Shown here: piece after piece, positions 1-8,868 of the stretch | Position numbering within the stretch: the stretch's first letter is position 1 | How the letters are laid out: each line of letters starts with the position of its first letter | Assembly: GCA_964624145.1 (NCBI GenBank) | Contig: CAZUXT010000007.1 | Span: 55,904 to 119,903, forward strand | Origin: WJMT01 sp964624145 | GTDB lineage: Bacteria > Acidobacteriota > Aminicenantia > Aminicenantales > Aminicenantaceae | DNA: 64,000 nt | Direction of reading: 5' to 3' | Notes under the pieces: model-generated | Seen by the model: the letters and a program-made list of their open reading frames with translations, nothing else | The model's database searches: none | Told to the model about the DNA's origin: nothing | Translations under genes and position numbers: made by a program

Positions 1-78
1 TTCTTTAAGCGAATTTCTCAGAAATGACCTTACTTTTTTTAGTTCCTGTAATTCGCTTTTGACTTTAAGTGTGATCAT
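1..78 (-). CDS. Partial RsbW-like anti-sigma factor / HATPase (N-terminus only)
   Basis: The reverse strand from position 78 has an ATG followed by 25 open codons running off the left edge. The visible protein begins MITLKVKSELQELKKVRSFL. This pattern of a beta strand followed by a charged helix with 'S-x-x-x-E-L-x-x-V-R-x-F' is typical of the start of RsbW/SpoIIAB-type serine-kinase anti-sigma factors, where the helix precedes the GHKL ATPase domain. No Shine-Dalgarno sequence is convincing, and only 26 residues are visible, so the family call is tentative. It is divergent from metK. The ORF is too short to be certain without the neighbouring sequence. Confidence 0.45.
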   Translation of the reverse strand, partial: MITLKVKSELQELKKVRSFLRNSLKE

Positions 79-343
79 TTCATGCAAGCCTTATTTATTA
101 TCATGAAATTATTCGTAATTCAACCTCTTATATTACCGGTAAAAGAAACAAAAAAGAATTCTATGGAGAATTCATGCGCATAAAATAAAATTATTTCGGG
201 AATTTAAGGTCTATCGTGTTCTTTATGGATCAAATATCCGAAGCATGAAGATAATTGAAATAATGTCATTATTATGTTAGAGTCTTTTCTTACTTCAGCC
301 TTATTTTAATACTGGATTCATATCAGAAAGGAGTTTTAAAGTC
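79..343. other. Intergenic region upstream of metK
   Basis: This AT-rich stretch separates the divergent partial gene at the left edge from metK. I see a small inverted repeat GAATTC-TATGGA-GAATTC around 158-175 and a good ribosome binding site (AAAGGAG) about ten bases before metK. I could not recognise the conserved cores of SAM-I, SAM-II or SAM-III riboswitches, and no clear -35/-10 pair stands out. Confidence 0.4.
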
Positions 344-1504
344 ATGAGCAAAGACGGAGTACATCTATTTACTTCTGAATCTGTTACAGAGGGCCATCCT
401 GATAAAATTTGCGATCAAGTCTCAGATGCGGTCCTGGATGACCTTTTAAAACAGGATCCAAACAGCCGTGTCGCATGTGAGACGCTCGTTACGACCGGGC
501 TTGTCCTTATAGCAGGAGAAATAACGAGTGATGGGTACTGCGACTTTCAACAAATAGTCAGGAATACTGTTAAAGAAATAGGATACACAAGTCCGAAATA
601 TGGATTTGATTATGAGACATGCTGTGTCTTATCCTCCATACACGAGCAGTCACCAGACATCGCTATGGGAGTTAATGAAAGTAATGACCATGAACAGGGA
701 GCTGGTGACCAGGGATTGATGTTTGGGTATGCGTGCAACGAAACCAAAGAACTTATGCCGCTTCCTATTATGATAGCTCATAAATTGGTAAAAAGATTGA
801 GTCAGATAAGACGCAAGGGAATATTGGATTATATACGTCCTGACGGCAAGTCTCAAGTCACTGTTGAGTACGATGGAGACAAGCCGAAGAGAATCGATGC
901 GGTAGTGGTATCCACACAGCACGATCCAAGTATAAAAATGAAAGACTTAAAGATTGATATTGAGCAAAAAGTGATCAGAGAAATTATCCCGGAGAACATG
1001 CTGGATAAAGACACGAAATTCTATATCAATCCGACGGGTCGCTTTGAACAAGGAGGACCGTTTGCTGATACCGGAGTGACCGGCCGTAAAATCATAGTTG
1101 ACACCTACGGAGGCATCGGAAGCCATGGAGGAGGATGTTTTTCAGGAAAAGACCCCTCAAAAGTCGATCGTTCAGGCTCTTATATGGCCCGCTATATCGC
1201 AAAAAATCTTGTGGCAGCCGAGATCGCAGATAGGATCGAAGTCCAGATCGCCTATGCCATTGGAGTAGCGGAACCTGTTTCAATCATGGTGGACTCCTTT
1301 GGGACATCAAAGGTCCAGGAAGACAAGATCAAAGAACTCATAAGATCTCATTTTGATCTCAAACCAAAAGGAATGATTCGAACATTAAATCTTTTGAATC
1401 CGATCTATAAAAAAACCGCTGCTTACGGGCATTTCGGAAGAGATATATTCCCTTGGGAAAAAACAGACAAGGCCGGATTACTGAGAAAAGATGCCGGCCT
1501 TTGA
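344..1504 (+). CDS. metK: S-adenosylmethionine synthase
   Basis: Cytoplasmic enzyme that makes S-adenosylmethionine from methionine and ATP, releasing phosphate and pyrophosphate. The 386-residue length is normal for bacterial MetK. The diagnostic motifs are present: GHPDKICDQ (17-25, ATP and metal site), GAGDQGLMFGYA (119-130, the hexapeptide signature region) and the P-loop-like glycine-rich segment GGIGSHGGGCFSGKD (256-270). The cysteine in HGGGCF replaces the more usual alanine but the flanking catalytic residues are intact. The start ATG follows AAAGGAG at a suitable distance. It is followed after 51 bases by ahcY, so the two genes probably form a SAM-cycle operon for making the methyl donor and disposing of its product. 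Confidence 0.97.
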   Translation: MSKDGVHLFTSESVTEGHPDKICDQVSDAVLDDLLKQDPNSRVACETLVTTGLVLIAGEITSDGYCDFQQIVRNTVKEIGYTSPKYGFDYETCCVLSSIHEQSPDIAMGVNESNDHEQGAGDQGLMFGYACNETKELMPLPIMIAHKLVKRLSQIRRKGILDYIRPDGKSQVTVEYDGDKPKRIDAVVVSTQHDPSIKMKDLKIDIEQKVIREIIPENMLDKDTKFYINPTGRFEQGGPFADTGVTGRKIIVDTYGGIGSHGGGCFSGKDPSKVDRSGSYMARYIAKNLVAAEIADRIEVQIAYAIGVAEPVSIMVDSFGTSKVQEDKIKELIRSHFDLKPKGMIRTLNLLNPIYKKTAAYGHFGRDIFPWEKTDKAGLLRKDAGL

Positions 1505-1555
1505 TTTTTGTCACTATGAATAAAAAATGTCAGCCGCAACCAAGAGGAGCGTCAA

Positions 1556-2812
1556 ATGAATTACGATATAAAAGATATTAATTTTGCTGAGGAGGGGAAA
1601 CTTCGTATGGAGTGGGCAGCCAGGTTTATGCCTGTTCTTGCGGATATCAAAGAAAAATTTAAAAAAGAAAAACCTCTCAAGGGGTTAAAAATTTCCGCAT
1701 GCCTCCATGTCACAAGTGAAACCGCTAATCTCATGGAAGCCATCAAAGAGGGAGGGGCCCAGGTAGCTTTGACTGCCTCCAATCCGTTAAGCACCCAGGA
1801 TGATATTGCAGCTGCATTAGTTAAATTTTATGAGATCCCTGTTTTTTCCATAAACGGGGAGGATAATGAAACCTATTACCGCCACATAAATCAGGCTTTG
1901 GACAACAAGCCGCAGATCACCATGGACGATGGAGCCGACCTGGTCAGTACCATACATTCTCAAAGAAAAGAGTTGTTAAAAGACATCATAGGGGGGACTG
2001 AAGAGACGACCACAGGAGTGATACGCTTGAAGAGCATGGCCGCTCAAAAAGTGCTGAATTATCCGATTATCGCGGTCAATGATGCCAAAACAAAGCATTT
2101 ATTCGATAACAGATACGGAACAGGCCAGAGCACCATAGACGGCATATTAAGGGCAACGAATATACTCATTGCAGGTACGAACTTTGTGGTCTGTGGCTAT
2201 GGATGGTGCGGCCGCGGAGTCTCAATAAGAGCAAGAGGAGCCGGGGCAAAAGTCATTATTTGCGAGGTTGATCCCCTTAGAGCTCTGGAAGCGGTTATGG
2301 ATGGGTTTCAGGTCATGCCTTTGATGAAAGCATCTGAAATAGGTGATATCTTTGTCACTGTCACCGGGGATAAGAATGTTATCTCAGAAGAACACTTTAA
2401 TAAGATGAAAGACGGGGCTATTGTTGCCAATTCAGGACATTTTAATGTTGAAATCGATATTCCGGCTCTTTCCAGGATATCGGAACGAAAAAGAAATATC
2501 AAAAAGCTTGTAGAGGAATTCACTCTTAAGAACGGACGAAAAATATTTCTCCTTGCAGACGGGCGGCTTTTAAATCTTTCAGCGGCAGAAGGACACCCTG
2601 CCTCTGTTATGGACATGAGTTTTGCGAACCAGGCATTGAGTGTGGCTTACTTGTCAAAAGAAGGAAAAGACCTTAAGAATAAAGTGTACCCGGTGCCCAA
2701 AGAAATTGATGAGGATATAGCTCAGCGAAAATTAAAGGCCATGAACATAGAGATAGACCATTTGACAGACGAGCAAAAAAGATATTTAGAAGGATGGGAG
2801 GAAGGAACCTGA
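1556..2812 (+). CDS. ahcY: Adenosylhomocysteinase (SAH hydrolase)
   Basis: NAD-dependent cytosolic enzyme that reversibly splits S-adenosylhomocysteine into adenosine and homocysteine, relieving product inhibition of methyltransferases. At 418 residues it is the short form without the extra insertion of many bacterial and eukaryotic enzymes. Visible landmarks are the substrate-domain HVTSETA (51-57), EETTTG (149-154), the NAD-binding GYGWCGRG (214-221) and GHPASVMDMSFANQ in the C-terminal part. The start follows AGAGGAG. It lies directly downstream of metK. The last 27 bases overlap convergently with the TPR lipoprotein gene on the other strand. Confidence 0.96.
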   Translation: MNYDIKDINFAEEGKLRMEWAARFMPVLADIKEKFKKEKPLKGLKISACLHVTSETANLMEAIKEGGAQVALTASNPLSTQDDIAAALVKFYEIPVFSINGEDNETYYRHINQALDNKPQITMDDGADLVSTIHSQRKELLKDIIGGTEETTTGVIRLKSMAAQKVLNYPIIAVNDAKTKHLFDNRYGTGQSTIDGILRATNILIAGTNFVVCGYGWCGRGVSIRARGAGAKVIICEVDPLRALEAVMDGFQVMPLMKASEIGDIFVTVTGDKNVISEEHFNKMKDGAIVANSGHFNVEIDIPALSRISERKRNIKKLVEEFTLKNGRKIFLLADGRLLNLSAAEGHPASVMDMSFANQALSVAYLSKEGKDLKNKVYPVPKEIDEDIAQRKLKAMNIEIDHLTDEQKRYLEGWEEGT

Positions 2813-3592
2813 TGGGTCAAATTTTTTCCTGTTCTCTTCAATGATCTTAAGATAATTATCTATGTTTTTCTTTAATTCAGGATCTTCTGCAGCAGGCTTG
2901 ATCTCCAGCAGGATTTTCTCTGCGTTATAATAATCACCGATTTTCATATAGGCGCCTGCTAAATTGAATTTGATATTTATTTCCTCAGGAGCATGTTTTA
3001 ACGCCCTTTTATAGCTAGCTATGGCGGCTTCGAATTTTTCAAAATTTTCACAGATCACACCATTAAGATTAAGGGACATAACAAGATTTTCATTGAATTC
3101 AAGGGACCTCTGTATATATTCAAATGCCTTCTCATTATCCTCTTTTACTAAGTAAAGACGCGCCAGGTTATAGTAGGGGAGTTCCCGGGAATGATATTTT
3201 TCGTTTGTCGCAGCTTTAAGAAACTCCTGTTCGGCTTTATCCAGCATCCCCATTTCCTGGTACACAGAACCCAGATAATTATGGGCCTCCGCCAATCCGG
3301 GATCCAGGCTCAAGGCTTTTTTGTAGTTCTTTTCAGCTTCCTCGAATTTTCCCAGCATGGTATGTGCCAGTCCCATCCCTAATAACGTCAGTGTGTTATC
3401 CGGCTGAAGCAATAAAGATCTGTCTAAATGTTTCAGTGACAGCTCCGGCTGTCCGTTATTGATATAGAATATCCCCAGATTGTACTGATAGTTTGGATCC
3501 TTCTCTCGCTTCTTTTGAAGCCTCTGCTGGCTCGTGGCGCAGGATAACAATAATACACATACCATAAGGATGACGATTGATTTTGTTTTCAT
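2786..3592 (-). CDS. TPR-repeat lipoprotein
   Basis: Probable membrane-anchored lipoprotein made almost entirely of tetratricopeptide repeats, a protein-protein interaction scaffold resembling PilF/PilW and NlpI-type proteins. From the chosen ATG the sequence has a signal peptide ending in a lipobox (VLLLSC, Cys at residue 18), followed by about six TPR units with the usual 'W/Y-x-LG-x-x-Y, A-x-x-x-F, P' spacing (for example YNLGIFYINNGQPELSLKHL and LGMGLAHTMLGKFEEAEKNY). A longer start five codons upstream exists, but the GGGGG ribosome-binding stretch fits the internal ATG. It is the last gene of the rimO-to-gpsA operon. A link to type IV pili is possible because pilT occurs elsewhere in the window, but nothing here shows it. 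Confidence 0.8.
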   Translation of the reverse strand: MKTKSIVILMVCVLLLSCATSQQRLQKKREKDPNYQYNLGIFYINNGQPELSLKHLDRSLLLQPDNTLTLLGMGLAHTMLGKFEEAEKNYKKALSLDPGLAEAHNYLGSVYQEMGMLDKAEQEFLKAATNEKYHSRELPYYNLARLYLVKEDNEKAFEYIQRSLEFNENLVMSLNLNGVICENFEKFEAAIASYKRALKHAPEEINIKFNLAGAYMKIGDYYNAEKILLEIKPAAEDPELKKNIDNYLKIIEENRKKFDPSGSFLPSF

Positions 3593-3609
3593 TTGCATAA
3601 CCCCCATAT

Positions 3610-4614
3610 CTAAAATATTTTTTCTTCTTTTAATTTTCTTGTCATGAGGTCCTTAAGGGCTTGTCTTGGATCTTTGTTTTTGTAGAGTATTTCATACATC
3701 TGTTCACATATAGGCATTTCTATCTCATAGTCTTCAGCGAGCCTTCGTGCCGATAGAGTAGTTGTAACGCCCTCTGCGACCATTTTCATCTTCTTTAAAA
3801 TACTCTGAATGGAATTTCCTTCTCCCAGTTCAAATCCGACATATCTGTTCCTGCTCAATTTTCCTGTGCAGGTAAGGACCAGGTCGCCTATGCCGGCTAA
3901 TCCTGAAAAAGTATCAGGCTTGGCACCCATTTTAATTCCCAGTCTCGTTATCTCGGCTATTCCCCTGGTTATGAGTGCTGCCAGTGTATTTCTTCCATAT
4001 CCAAGCCCGTCTGATATTCCGGCAGATATGGCTATGATATTTTTCAAAGCACCGGCAAGCTCGACGCCAAGTATATCTTCGGAAGTGTAGACCCGAAAGA
4101 ATTCACTGGAAACAAAAATCTGTATAGTGCGGGCGACAGTGCTTTCCTTTGAGGCGGCAACCACAGCCGTGGGATTGGATTCCGAGACTTCGCGCGCAAA
4201 ACTGGGACCGGACAGCACTGCTATTCTTGATGCTATTTCCTGATCAAATATTTCCTGCATCAGCTCGCTCATGCGCTTCAGGGATTTGTATTCAATCCCC
4301 TTGGTCAGACTCACGATTATCTGGTTTTTAGTGAGAAAGGGAGCAATTTTTCCATACATTTCCCTGCAGTATTCTGAAGGAACAGCAATGAATACAATAT
4401 CAGTGCCTTTTAAGGCCTGCTCCAAATCTTTATGGAATGAAACAGTTTGGGGGAATTTAACTCCAGGAAGAAATGTCTTGTTCTCTCTATGGATGGAGAC
4501 CGAATCATATATGTCAGGTTCCCGAATCCAGAGTTTTGTTTCAATTTCTTTCCGCCCAAGGTGAATGCCGAAGGCACTCCCCCAACTTCCTCCTCCTATG
4601 ATGCTTGCTATCAT
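3610..4614 (-). CDS. gpsA: Glycerol-3-phosphate dehydrogenase (NAD(P)+)
   Basis: Makes sn-glycerol 3-phosphate from dihydroxyacetone phosphate for phospholipid synthesis. The N-terminal Rossmann fold has GGGSWGSAFG (7-16), and the C-terminal helical domain carries the catalytic lysine region AGALKNIIAISAGISDGLG with the following RNTLAALITRG. Length 334 is standard. The start ATG overlaps the stop of plsY by four bases, so it is translationally coupled to the enzyme that uses its product. This gpsA-plsY pairing is common in bacteria. Confidence 0.96.
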   Translation of the reverse strand: MIASIIGGGSWGSAFGIHLGRKEIETKLWIREPDIYDSVSIHRENKTFLPGVKFPQTVSFHKDLEQALKGTDIVFIAVPSEYCREMYGKIAPFLTKNQIIVSLTKGIEYKSLKRMSELMQEIFDQEIASRIAVLSGPSFAREVSESNPTAVVAASKESTVARTIQIFVSSEFFRVYTSEDILGVELAGALKNIIAISAGISDGLGYGRNTLAALITRGIAEITRLGIKMGAKPDTFSGLAGIGDLVLTCTGKLSRNRYVGFELGEGNSIQSILKKMKMVAEGVTTTLSARRLAEDYEIEMPICEQMYEILYKNKDPRQALKDLMTRKLKEEKIF

Positions 4615-5201
4615 TCTTCTTTCTCTCCCAATTTTCTTTCTTTGCCCTGCATTAAGCGCTTAATATTTTCCCTGTGCTGGAAGACAATAAGAAGGAAGAG
4701 AACCGCTCCAAAAAGGATAAGCTGTTTTTCATATCCGAAAAGCAGGGCAGTCAGCGGAAGGGTCATGATGCCAAGAAGAGAACCTAAAGAAACATATTTT
4801 GTTAATGCGATGGTAATGAAAAAGACGACAGCGACTACCGCTAATGAAGGCCATGACAGAGCGAGATAAACTCCTGCGGTGGTGGCTACACCCTTTCCTC
4901 CCTTAAACTTTATATATAACGGGAAACAATGCCCTAAAACAGCTAAAAAACCGCAGGAAAGGGAAAAATTTAAGTCATCAAACAATCTTAGGGATAGAAA
5001 GACCGGAATGAATCCTTTGAGTATATCGAACAGGGCAGCCAGAAGTGCGGTTTTTTTGTCTGTGAGCCTCAGAAGGTTTGTAGCCCCCATGCTTTTACTT
5101 CCGAATTTACGGATATCACGCTTTTTAATCTGCCGGTAGATGAGATATCCACTGGGGACAGATCCCAATAAATATGATAAAAGCGCGTAGATAATCTTCA
5201 T
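4611..5201 (-). CDS. plsY: Glycerol-3-phosphate acyltransferase PlsY
   Basis: Integral membrane enzyme that transfers the acyl group from acyl phosphate to glycerol 3-phosphate, the first committed step in making phosphatidic acid. The 196-residue protein has about five hydrophobic segments and the three conserved loop motifs: SVPSGYLIYR near the N-terminus, GSKSMGATNLLR (G-S-x-x-x-G-x-T-N-x-x-R), and GHCFPLYIKFKGGKGVATT. Overlaps of four bases with both thpR upstream and gpsA downstream place it firmly in the operon. The lysine-rich cytoplasmic tail (GKERKLGEKEE) is unremarkable. Confidence 0.96.
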   Translation of the reverse strand: MKIIYALLSYLLGSVPSGYLIYRQIKKRDIRKFGSKSMGATNLLRLTDKKTALLAALFDILKGFIPVFLSLRLFDDLNFSLSCGFLAVLGHCFPLYIKFKGGKGVATTAGVYLALSWPSLAVVAVVFFITIALTKYVSLGSLLGIMTLPLTALLFGYEKQLILFGAVLFLLIVFQHRENIKRLMQGKERKLGEKEE

Positions 5202-5755
5202 TGTAATTGGCTCTCGTGAAGTATATCATAAATGGCTCCGGATGGTGTCAGTGTGCTCTTAAATAAAGTGATCCGATCCACTTTTGTGACTCCGAAGTCC
5301 TTTTGTTCGGCCCTTTCAAGTTCAGGAAAAAGATCGTGAAGAGCAGGGCCTTTTTTTATTCTTCCTAATGTCAAATGGGGATGAAAACTTCTTTTTTCCC
5401 TTGAAAATCCAATTTTTTCCAGTTCCGTTTCTATCTCCGAGTGGAGTGTTTTCAGAGATTGGTATTCATTGAATCCTGCCCATATGACTTTAGGATTTCT
5501 GCTTTTTTGTGGAAATGTCCCCGCTCCGACACAAGCCAGTTGAAATGATTCGTGATATTGAGAAATATGGTCCATTACTTCTGTTATTTGGTCAGCTTTT
5601 TGTTTCTCTATATTCCCCAGAAATTTAAGTGTGATATGCATAGCCTCAGGTCTTACCCACTTGATCCCTGAACTTATTTTCTTGAATTGAATAACCATGC
5701 TGTTGAGCTTTTCTTTTATCCTTGGATCAAGTTTAACCGCAATAAAAGTCCTCAT
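5198..5755 (-). CDS. thpR: RNA 2',3'-cyclic phosphodiesterase
   Basis: Member of the 2H phosphoesterase (LigT/ThpR) family, which opens 2',3'-cyclic phosphate ends of RNA. Two H-x-T/S-x motifs are visible: HITLKFLG in the N-terminal half and HPHLTLGRI in the C-terminal half, with the usual N-terminal MRTFIAVKL. I chose the ATG at 5755 because family members normally begin MRxFIA. A GTG at 5770 that overlaps the cinA stop (GTGA) is an equally possible coupled start adding five residues. It sits between cinA and plsY in the tight minus-strand operon. Confidence 0.9.
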   Translation of the reverse strand: MRTFIAVKLDPRIKEKLNSMVIQFKKISSGIKWVRPEAMHITLKFLGNIEKQKADQITEVMDHISQYHESFQLACVGAGTFPQKSRNPKVIWAGFNEYQSLKTLHSEIETELEKIGFSREKRSFHPHLTLGRIKKGPALHDLFPELERAEQKDFGVTKVDRITLFKSTLTPSGAIYDILHESQLQ

Positions 5756-5766
5756 GGAATATTCTT

Positions 5767-7044
5767 TCACTGTTTGATGGATTTAATGTTCTTAAATAAA
5801 ATATGTCTTCTCAACATATCCATTGTTTTTTGTGTCGCCTGGGACTTTACGGAGCCTCTGGTGCCTAAAAATTGGCTCTTATCCACTTTTGTTTCATTAT
5901 TCCAGGATAATGCGGTAAATACAAGACCAACCGGTTTTTCTCTGGTGCCGCCTCCTGGACCGGCAATTCCTGTGATGGCCAGCCCAAAATCAGATCCTGA
6001 TTTTTTTCTTATCCCCTCAGCCATTAAACCAGCCACTTCAGCACTTACAGCTCCGTGTTCGGTGATCACATTTTCATCGATTTCAAGCAGATCTCTTTTT
6101 GCTTTATTAGAATAGGCCTGGATTCCCTGTACAAAATAACTTGAACTGCCTGGTACGTTTGTAATCCGGTGACCCAGCAGCCCTCCGGTACAGGATTCGG
6201 CAGTGGATAGTGTATAGTTGTTTTTCAGAAGCAGCTTTCCTATGACTTCCTCCAGTTCTTCATTATTTTCCGAAAAGATATAAATTTTTAAGCGCTCCTT
6301 TAATGATTTGACAAGCGGATTGATCACACTTTCGGCCTTTTCAAAAGAAAAAGGAGAATGGCCGGTTATATGAATTTCTATCTGTCCAGGATAGGCAAGA
6401 ACTGAAAATTCGATTTCAGGGGATTTTGGATATAAATCCGAAAGAAGAGTTTCTGTGCTGGATTCTGTAATCCCTGTGATTTTCAAAACTTTACGAACAT
6501 TGAACCCGTTTCTGTGTTTTTCCATTCTGGGCATGACTCCGGACTCAAACAGAGTCTTCAGCTCTACAGGCGGACCGGGCAGAAGAACGGCTGTGATCCC
6601 TGAGTCCTCAATCCAGAGCCCCGGGGCTGTTCCGACGTTATTTTCAATGACTTCAGATCCTTTGATAACAAAAGCCTGTTTTTTATTGGAAGAGGTCATA
6701 ATCAAGCCTCTTTTTTGAAACCTGCTTTTTATGTATTCCAGCAGTTCATTCCTGAATTCCAGCTCTTTGCCCCATGCTTCTGCAAAAACTTCTCTGGTCA
6801 TATCGTCACTGGTAGGGCCCAATCCTCCGATGATAAAAAGCATATCCGCTCTTTTTAGAGCCAGCTTAAAGCAGGATAGCAAAGAAGTGTGGTCATCTCC
6901 AACTATGGTCTTAAAAGTGACTTTAAATCCCAGGTCGTTTAACCGGGATGTGATATACAGTGAGTTTGTATCCTGATAATAAGGAGTCAGAAGCTCGGAG
7001 CCGACAGCGATGATCTCAATTACTGGATTGCTTTTTTTTCTCAT
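5767..7044 (-). CDS. cinA: CinA-like protein: MoaB-type domain fused to NMN amidohydrolase
   Basis: Two-domain nucleotide-repair protein. The N-terminal molybdopterin-binding-like (MoCF/COG1058) domain starts IIAVGSELL and contains GGLGPTSDDMTREVFAEA. The C-terminal CinA domain has TAESCTGGLLGHRITNVPGS and GIAGPGGGTREKPVGLVF, the signature of nicotinamide-mononucleotide deamidase (PncC). At 425 residues it is full length. The N-terminal domain in this family has ADP-ribose pyrophosphatase activity in characterised members. The start ATG overlaps the pgpA stop by four bases. Its role here is probably pyridine-nucleotide salvage; a link to competence is only historical for the name. Confidence 0.93.
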   Translation of the reverse strand: MRKKSNPVIEIIAVGSELLTPYYQDTNSLYITSRLNDLGFKVTFKTIVGDDHTSLLSCFKLALKRADMLFIIGGLGPTSDDMTREVFAEAWGKELEFRNELLEYIKSRFQKRGLIMTSSNKKQAFVIKGSEVIENNVGTAPGLWIEDSGITAVLLPGPPVELKTLFESGVMPRMEKHRNGFNVRKVLKITGITESSTETLLSDLYPKSPEIEFSVLAYPGQIEIHITGHSPFSFEKAESVINPLVKSLKERLKIYIFSENNEELEEVIGKLLLKNNYTLSTAESCTGGLLGHRITNVPGSSSYFVQGIQAYSNKAKRDLLEIDENVITEHGAVSAEVAGLMAEGIRKKSGSDFGLAITGIAGPGGGTREKPVGLVFTALSWNNETKVDKSQFLGTRGSVKSQATQKTMDMLRRHILFKNIKSIKQ

Positions 7045-7490
7045 GTTAAAAGGATAACTATATTAAGGATAATACTGGTGTACATTCCAGCAAGGATATC
7101 GTCAAGCATAATTCCCCATCCTTTGGAAAATTTTTCCGCCTTTTTGATGAACAGGGGTTTGATTATATCAAAAAAACGAAAAAGGAAGAAAGCGGATAAA
7201 ACTATAATCCAGGATGGTTTCAAAAGGAAAAGAGCCACAAGCTGCCCCAGTACTTCATCTATGACCACCTCACCGGGATCATTTTTTCCCGATAAAGCCA
7301 CATACTTGGATGAAGCAGCCACTCCTAATATATAGATAACAAGAAATAAGGGTAATATAAAATGCCAGGTTAACCGGTAAAGTACGTATTTGTAGATAAG
7401 CACAGTTATCAGACTCGCTAATGTTCCGGGGGCGACCGGAAAGAATCCGATCCCGAAAAAACTGGATATCATCTTTGAAAAAAATTTCAT
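7041..7490 (-). CDS. pgpA: Phosphatidylglycerophosphatase A
   Basis: Membrane phosphatase that converts phosphatidylglycerophosphate to phosphatidylglycerol. The 149-residue protein has the family pattern: FFPVAPGTLASL near the N-terminus, GEVVIDEVLGQ (acidic E-x-x-x-D-E-x-x-G metal site) in the middle, RFFDIIKP, and GWGIMLDDILAGMYT near the C-terminus, spread over about four hydrophobic segments. I used the ATG at 7490, which overlaps the rimO stop as ATGA; an ATG three codons upstream is also open. Together with plsY and gpsA it gives this operon three phospholipid-synthesis genes. Confidence 0.94.
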   Translation of the reverse strand: MKFFSKMISSFFGIGFFPVAPGTLASLITVLIYKYVLYRLTWHFILPLFLVIYILGVAASSKYVALSGKNDPGEVVIDEVLGQLVALFLLKPSWIIVLSAFFLFRFFDIIKPLFIKKAEKFSKGWGIMLDDILAGMYTSIILNIVILLT

Positions 7491-8815
7491 GTTGTGCATT
7501 CTCCGTATAAATCGTAATCATCACAGCCAGTGATTTTGAATTTTTCAATTTTACCTGAAAAATCACTTCTGTCTTTTATGAGGTCGATATAGACCAATCC
7601 ATCCACCTCAGGGGCTTGATACTGCGTTCTTCCGACCAAAAGAGACGGATCCTCTTCCAACCGTCCTTCAACAATGACATCCATCTGGCGGCCCAGATAT
7701 TTTCTGTTTTTTTTATATGAATTGTCTGATTGGATATCCATGATCTCACGCAGTCTGTTTATCTTTGTTTCATAATTGACCGGATCTCCGAGTCCATAGC
7801 ATTCTGTGTTTTTTTCTCTAGAATAAGCAAAGGCCCCTAAATGATCAAATTGTGCCGCGCGTACAAAATTTTTTAATTCCTCAAATTCTTTTTTTTCTTC
7901 CCCTGGAAAACCAACGATCACTGTGGTTCTTAAAGCAATATCAGGAATTTTTTTTCTCATTTTTTCCATAAGACGTAAAGTCTGGGTTCCGTCCATACCT
8001 CTTTTCATCCGGTCTAGAATTGTACGGTTTGAGTGCTGGAAAGGACAATCCAGATAAGAACAGATATTTGGCTCATTGAGCACTTCAATCAGGGAATCAT
8101 TGATTTCTTCAGGGTAAGTATAAAGAACTCTGATCCATTTTATTTTTTTTATTTGGGTCAGTTCTTGCAAAAGAAAAGTCAGCCCGTTTTTTAAACCAAT
8201 GTCCCTGCCATAGTAGGTGGAATCCTGGGAAATGATATTTATTTCCTTGATTCCCTTATCAGCAAGCAGGGAAGCTTCCTGCACAATGGAGGGAATGGGA
8301 CGGGACCGGTAATCCCCTTTAATGAGAGGGATCGCACAGAAAGAACATTTATGCGAGCATCCTTCCGAGATCTTGATATAAGCCCATGACGGGGGAGTTG
8401 AAAGATACCGGGGGGAATTATGGTCGTATAAATAACACCTGTCTGATTTCTTAAAAGATCTGCCTGTTACGATATCTGCTATATGGTTAAAATCCTTGAC
8501 TCCGGTCCAGCGGTCCACATCGGGAAATTTGGTTCTCAGGTCATTCGGACATCTTTCAGCATAGCAGCCTGCTACTATGACCATTTTTTGACCTTCAGCT
8601 CTTAGCTTTGCCTCGATCGCTTTCCTTATAGCGGATTCTGATTCCTTTCTTGCTTCGTTTATGAATCCACAGGTATTGATGATGATGATATCTGCTTCAT
8701 CTATTTCAGTACTTATTTTATATCCTTTTTCATCGAGATAACCCAGCATGACTTCGCTGTCTACAAGGTTTTTGGCGCAACCAAGGTTGATCAGGGCTGT
8801 TTTTCTCATAGGCAT
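7487..8815 (-). CDS. rimO: Ribosomal protein S12 methylthiotransferase
   Basis: Radical-SAM methylthiotransferase that modifies the conserved aspartate of ribosomal protein S12. The order is typical: N-terminal UPF0004 domain with LGCAKNLVDSEVMLG and further cysteines holding the auxiliary 4Fe-4S cluster, radical-SAM domain with CSHKCSFCAIP (C-x3-C-x2-C), and a C-terminal TRAM domain ending near residue 430. Length 442 is standard. The combination LGCAKNLVDSE plus GCDDYDLYGE at the end distinguishes RimO from MiaB. It begins the coupled operon that continues into pgpA. asnS ends 53 bases upstream on the same strand. Confidence 0.95.
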   Translation of the reverse strand: MPMRKTALINLGCAKNLVDSEVMLGYLDEKGYKISTEIDEADIIIINTCGFINEARKESESAIRKAIEAKLRAEGQKMVIVAGCYAERCPNDLRTKFPDVDRWTGVKDFNHIADIVTGRSFKKSDRCYLYDHNSPRYLSTPPSWAYIKISEGCSHKCSFCAIPLIKGDYRSRPIPSIVQEASLLADKGIKEINIISQDSTYYGRDIGLKNGLTFLLQELTQIKKIKWIRVLYTYPEEINDSLIEVLNEPNICSYLDCPFQHSNRTILDRMKRGMDGTQTLRLMEKMRKKIPDIALRTTVIVGFPGEEKKEFEELKNFVRAAQFDHLGAFAYSREKNTECYGLGDPVNYETKINRLREIMDIQSDNSYKKNRKYLGRQMDVIVEGRLEEDPSLLVGRTQYQAPEVDGLVYIDLIKDRSDFSGKIEKFKITGCDDYDLYGECTT

Positions 8816-8868
8816 ATGCGACTAAATTTCCTGTCTCCGGATGTTTGCAGTAAAAATACAAGGCATCG

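Noticed and set aside
79..343. A SAM riboswitch upstream of metK
   Set aside because: I looked for SAM-I, SAM-II and SAM-III core motifs and found none; only a 6-bp inverted repeat and a ribosome binding site are present.
650..922. Antisense open frames inside metK, ahcY, dnaK and most other genes
   Set aside because: They lie opposite strongly conserved genes, lack ribosome binding sites and resemble no protein family, so they are shadows of the real frames.
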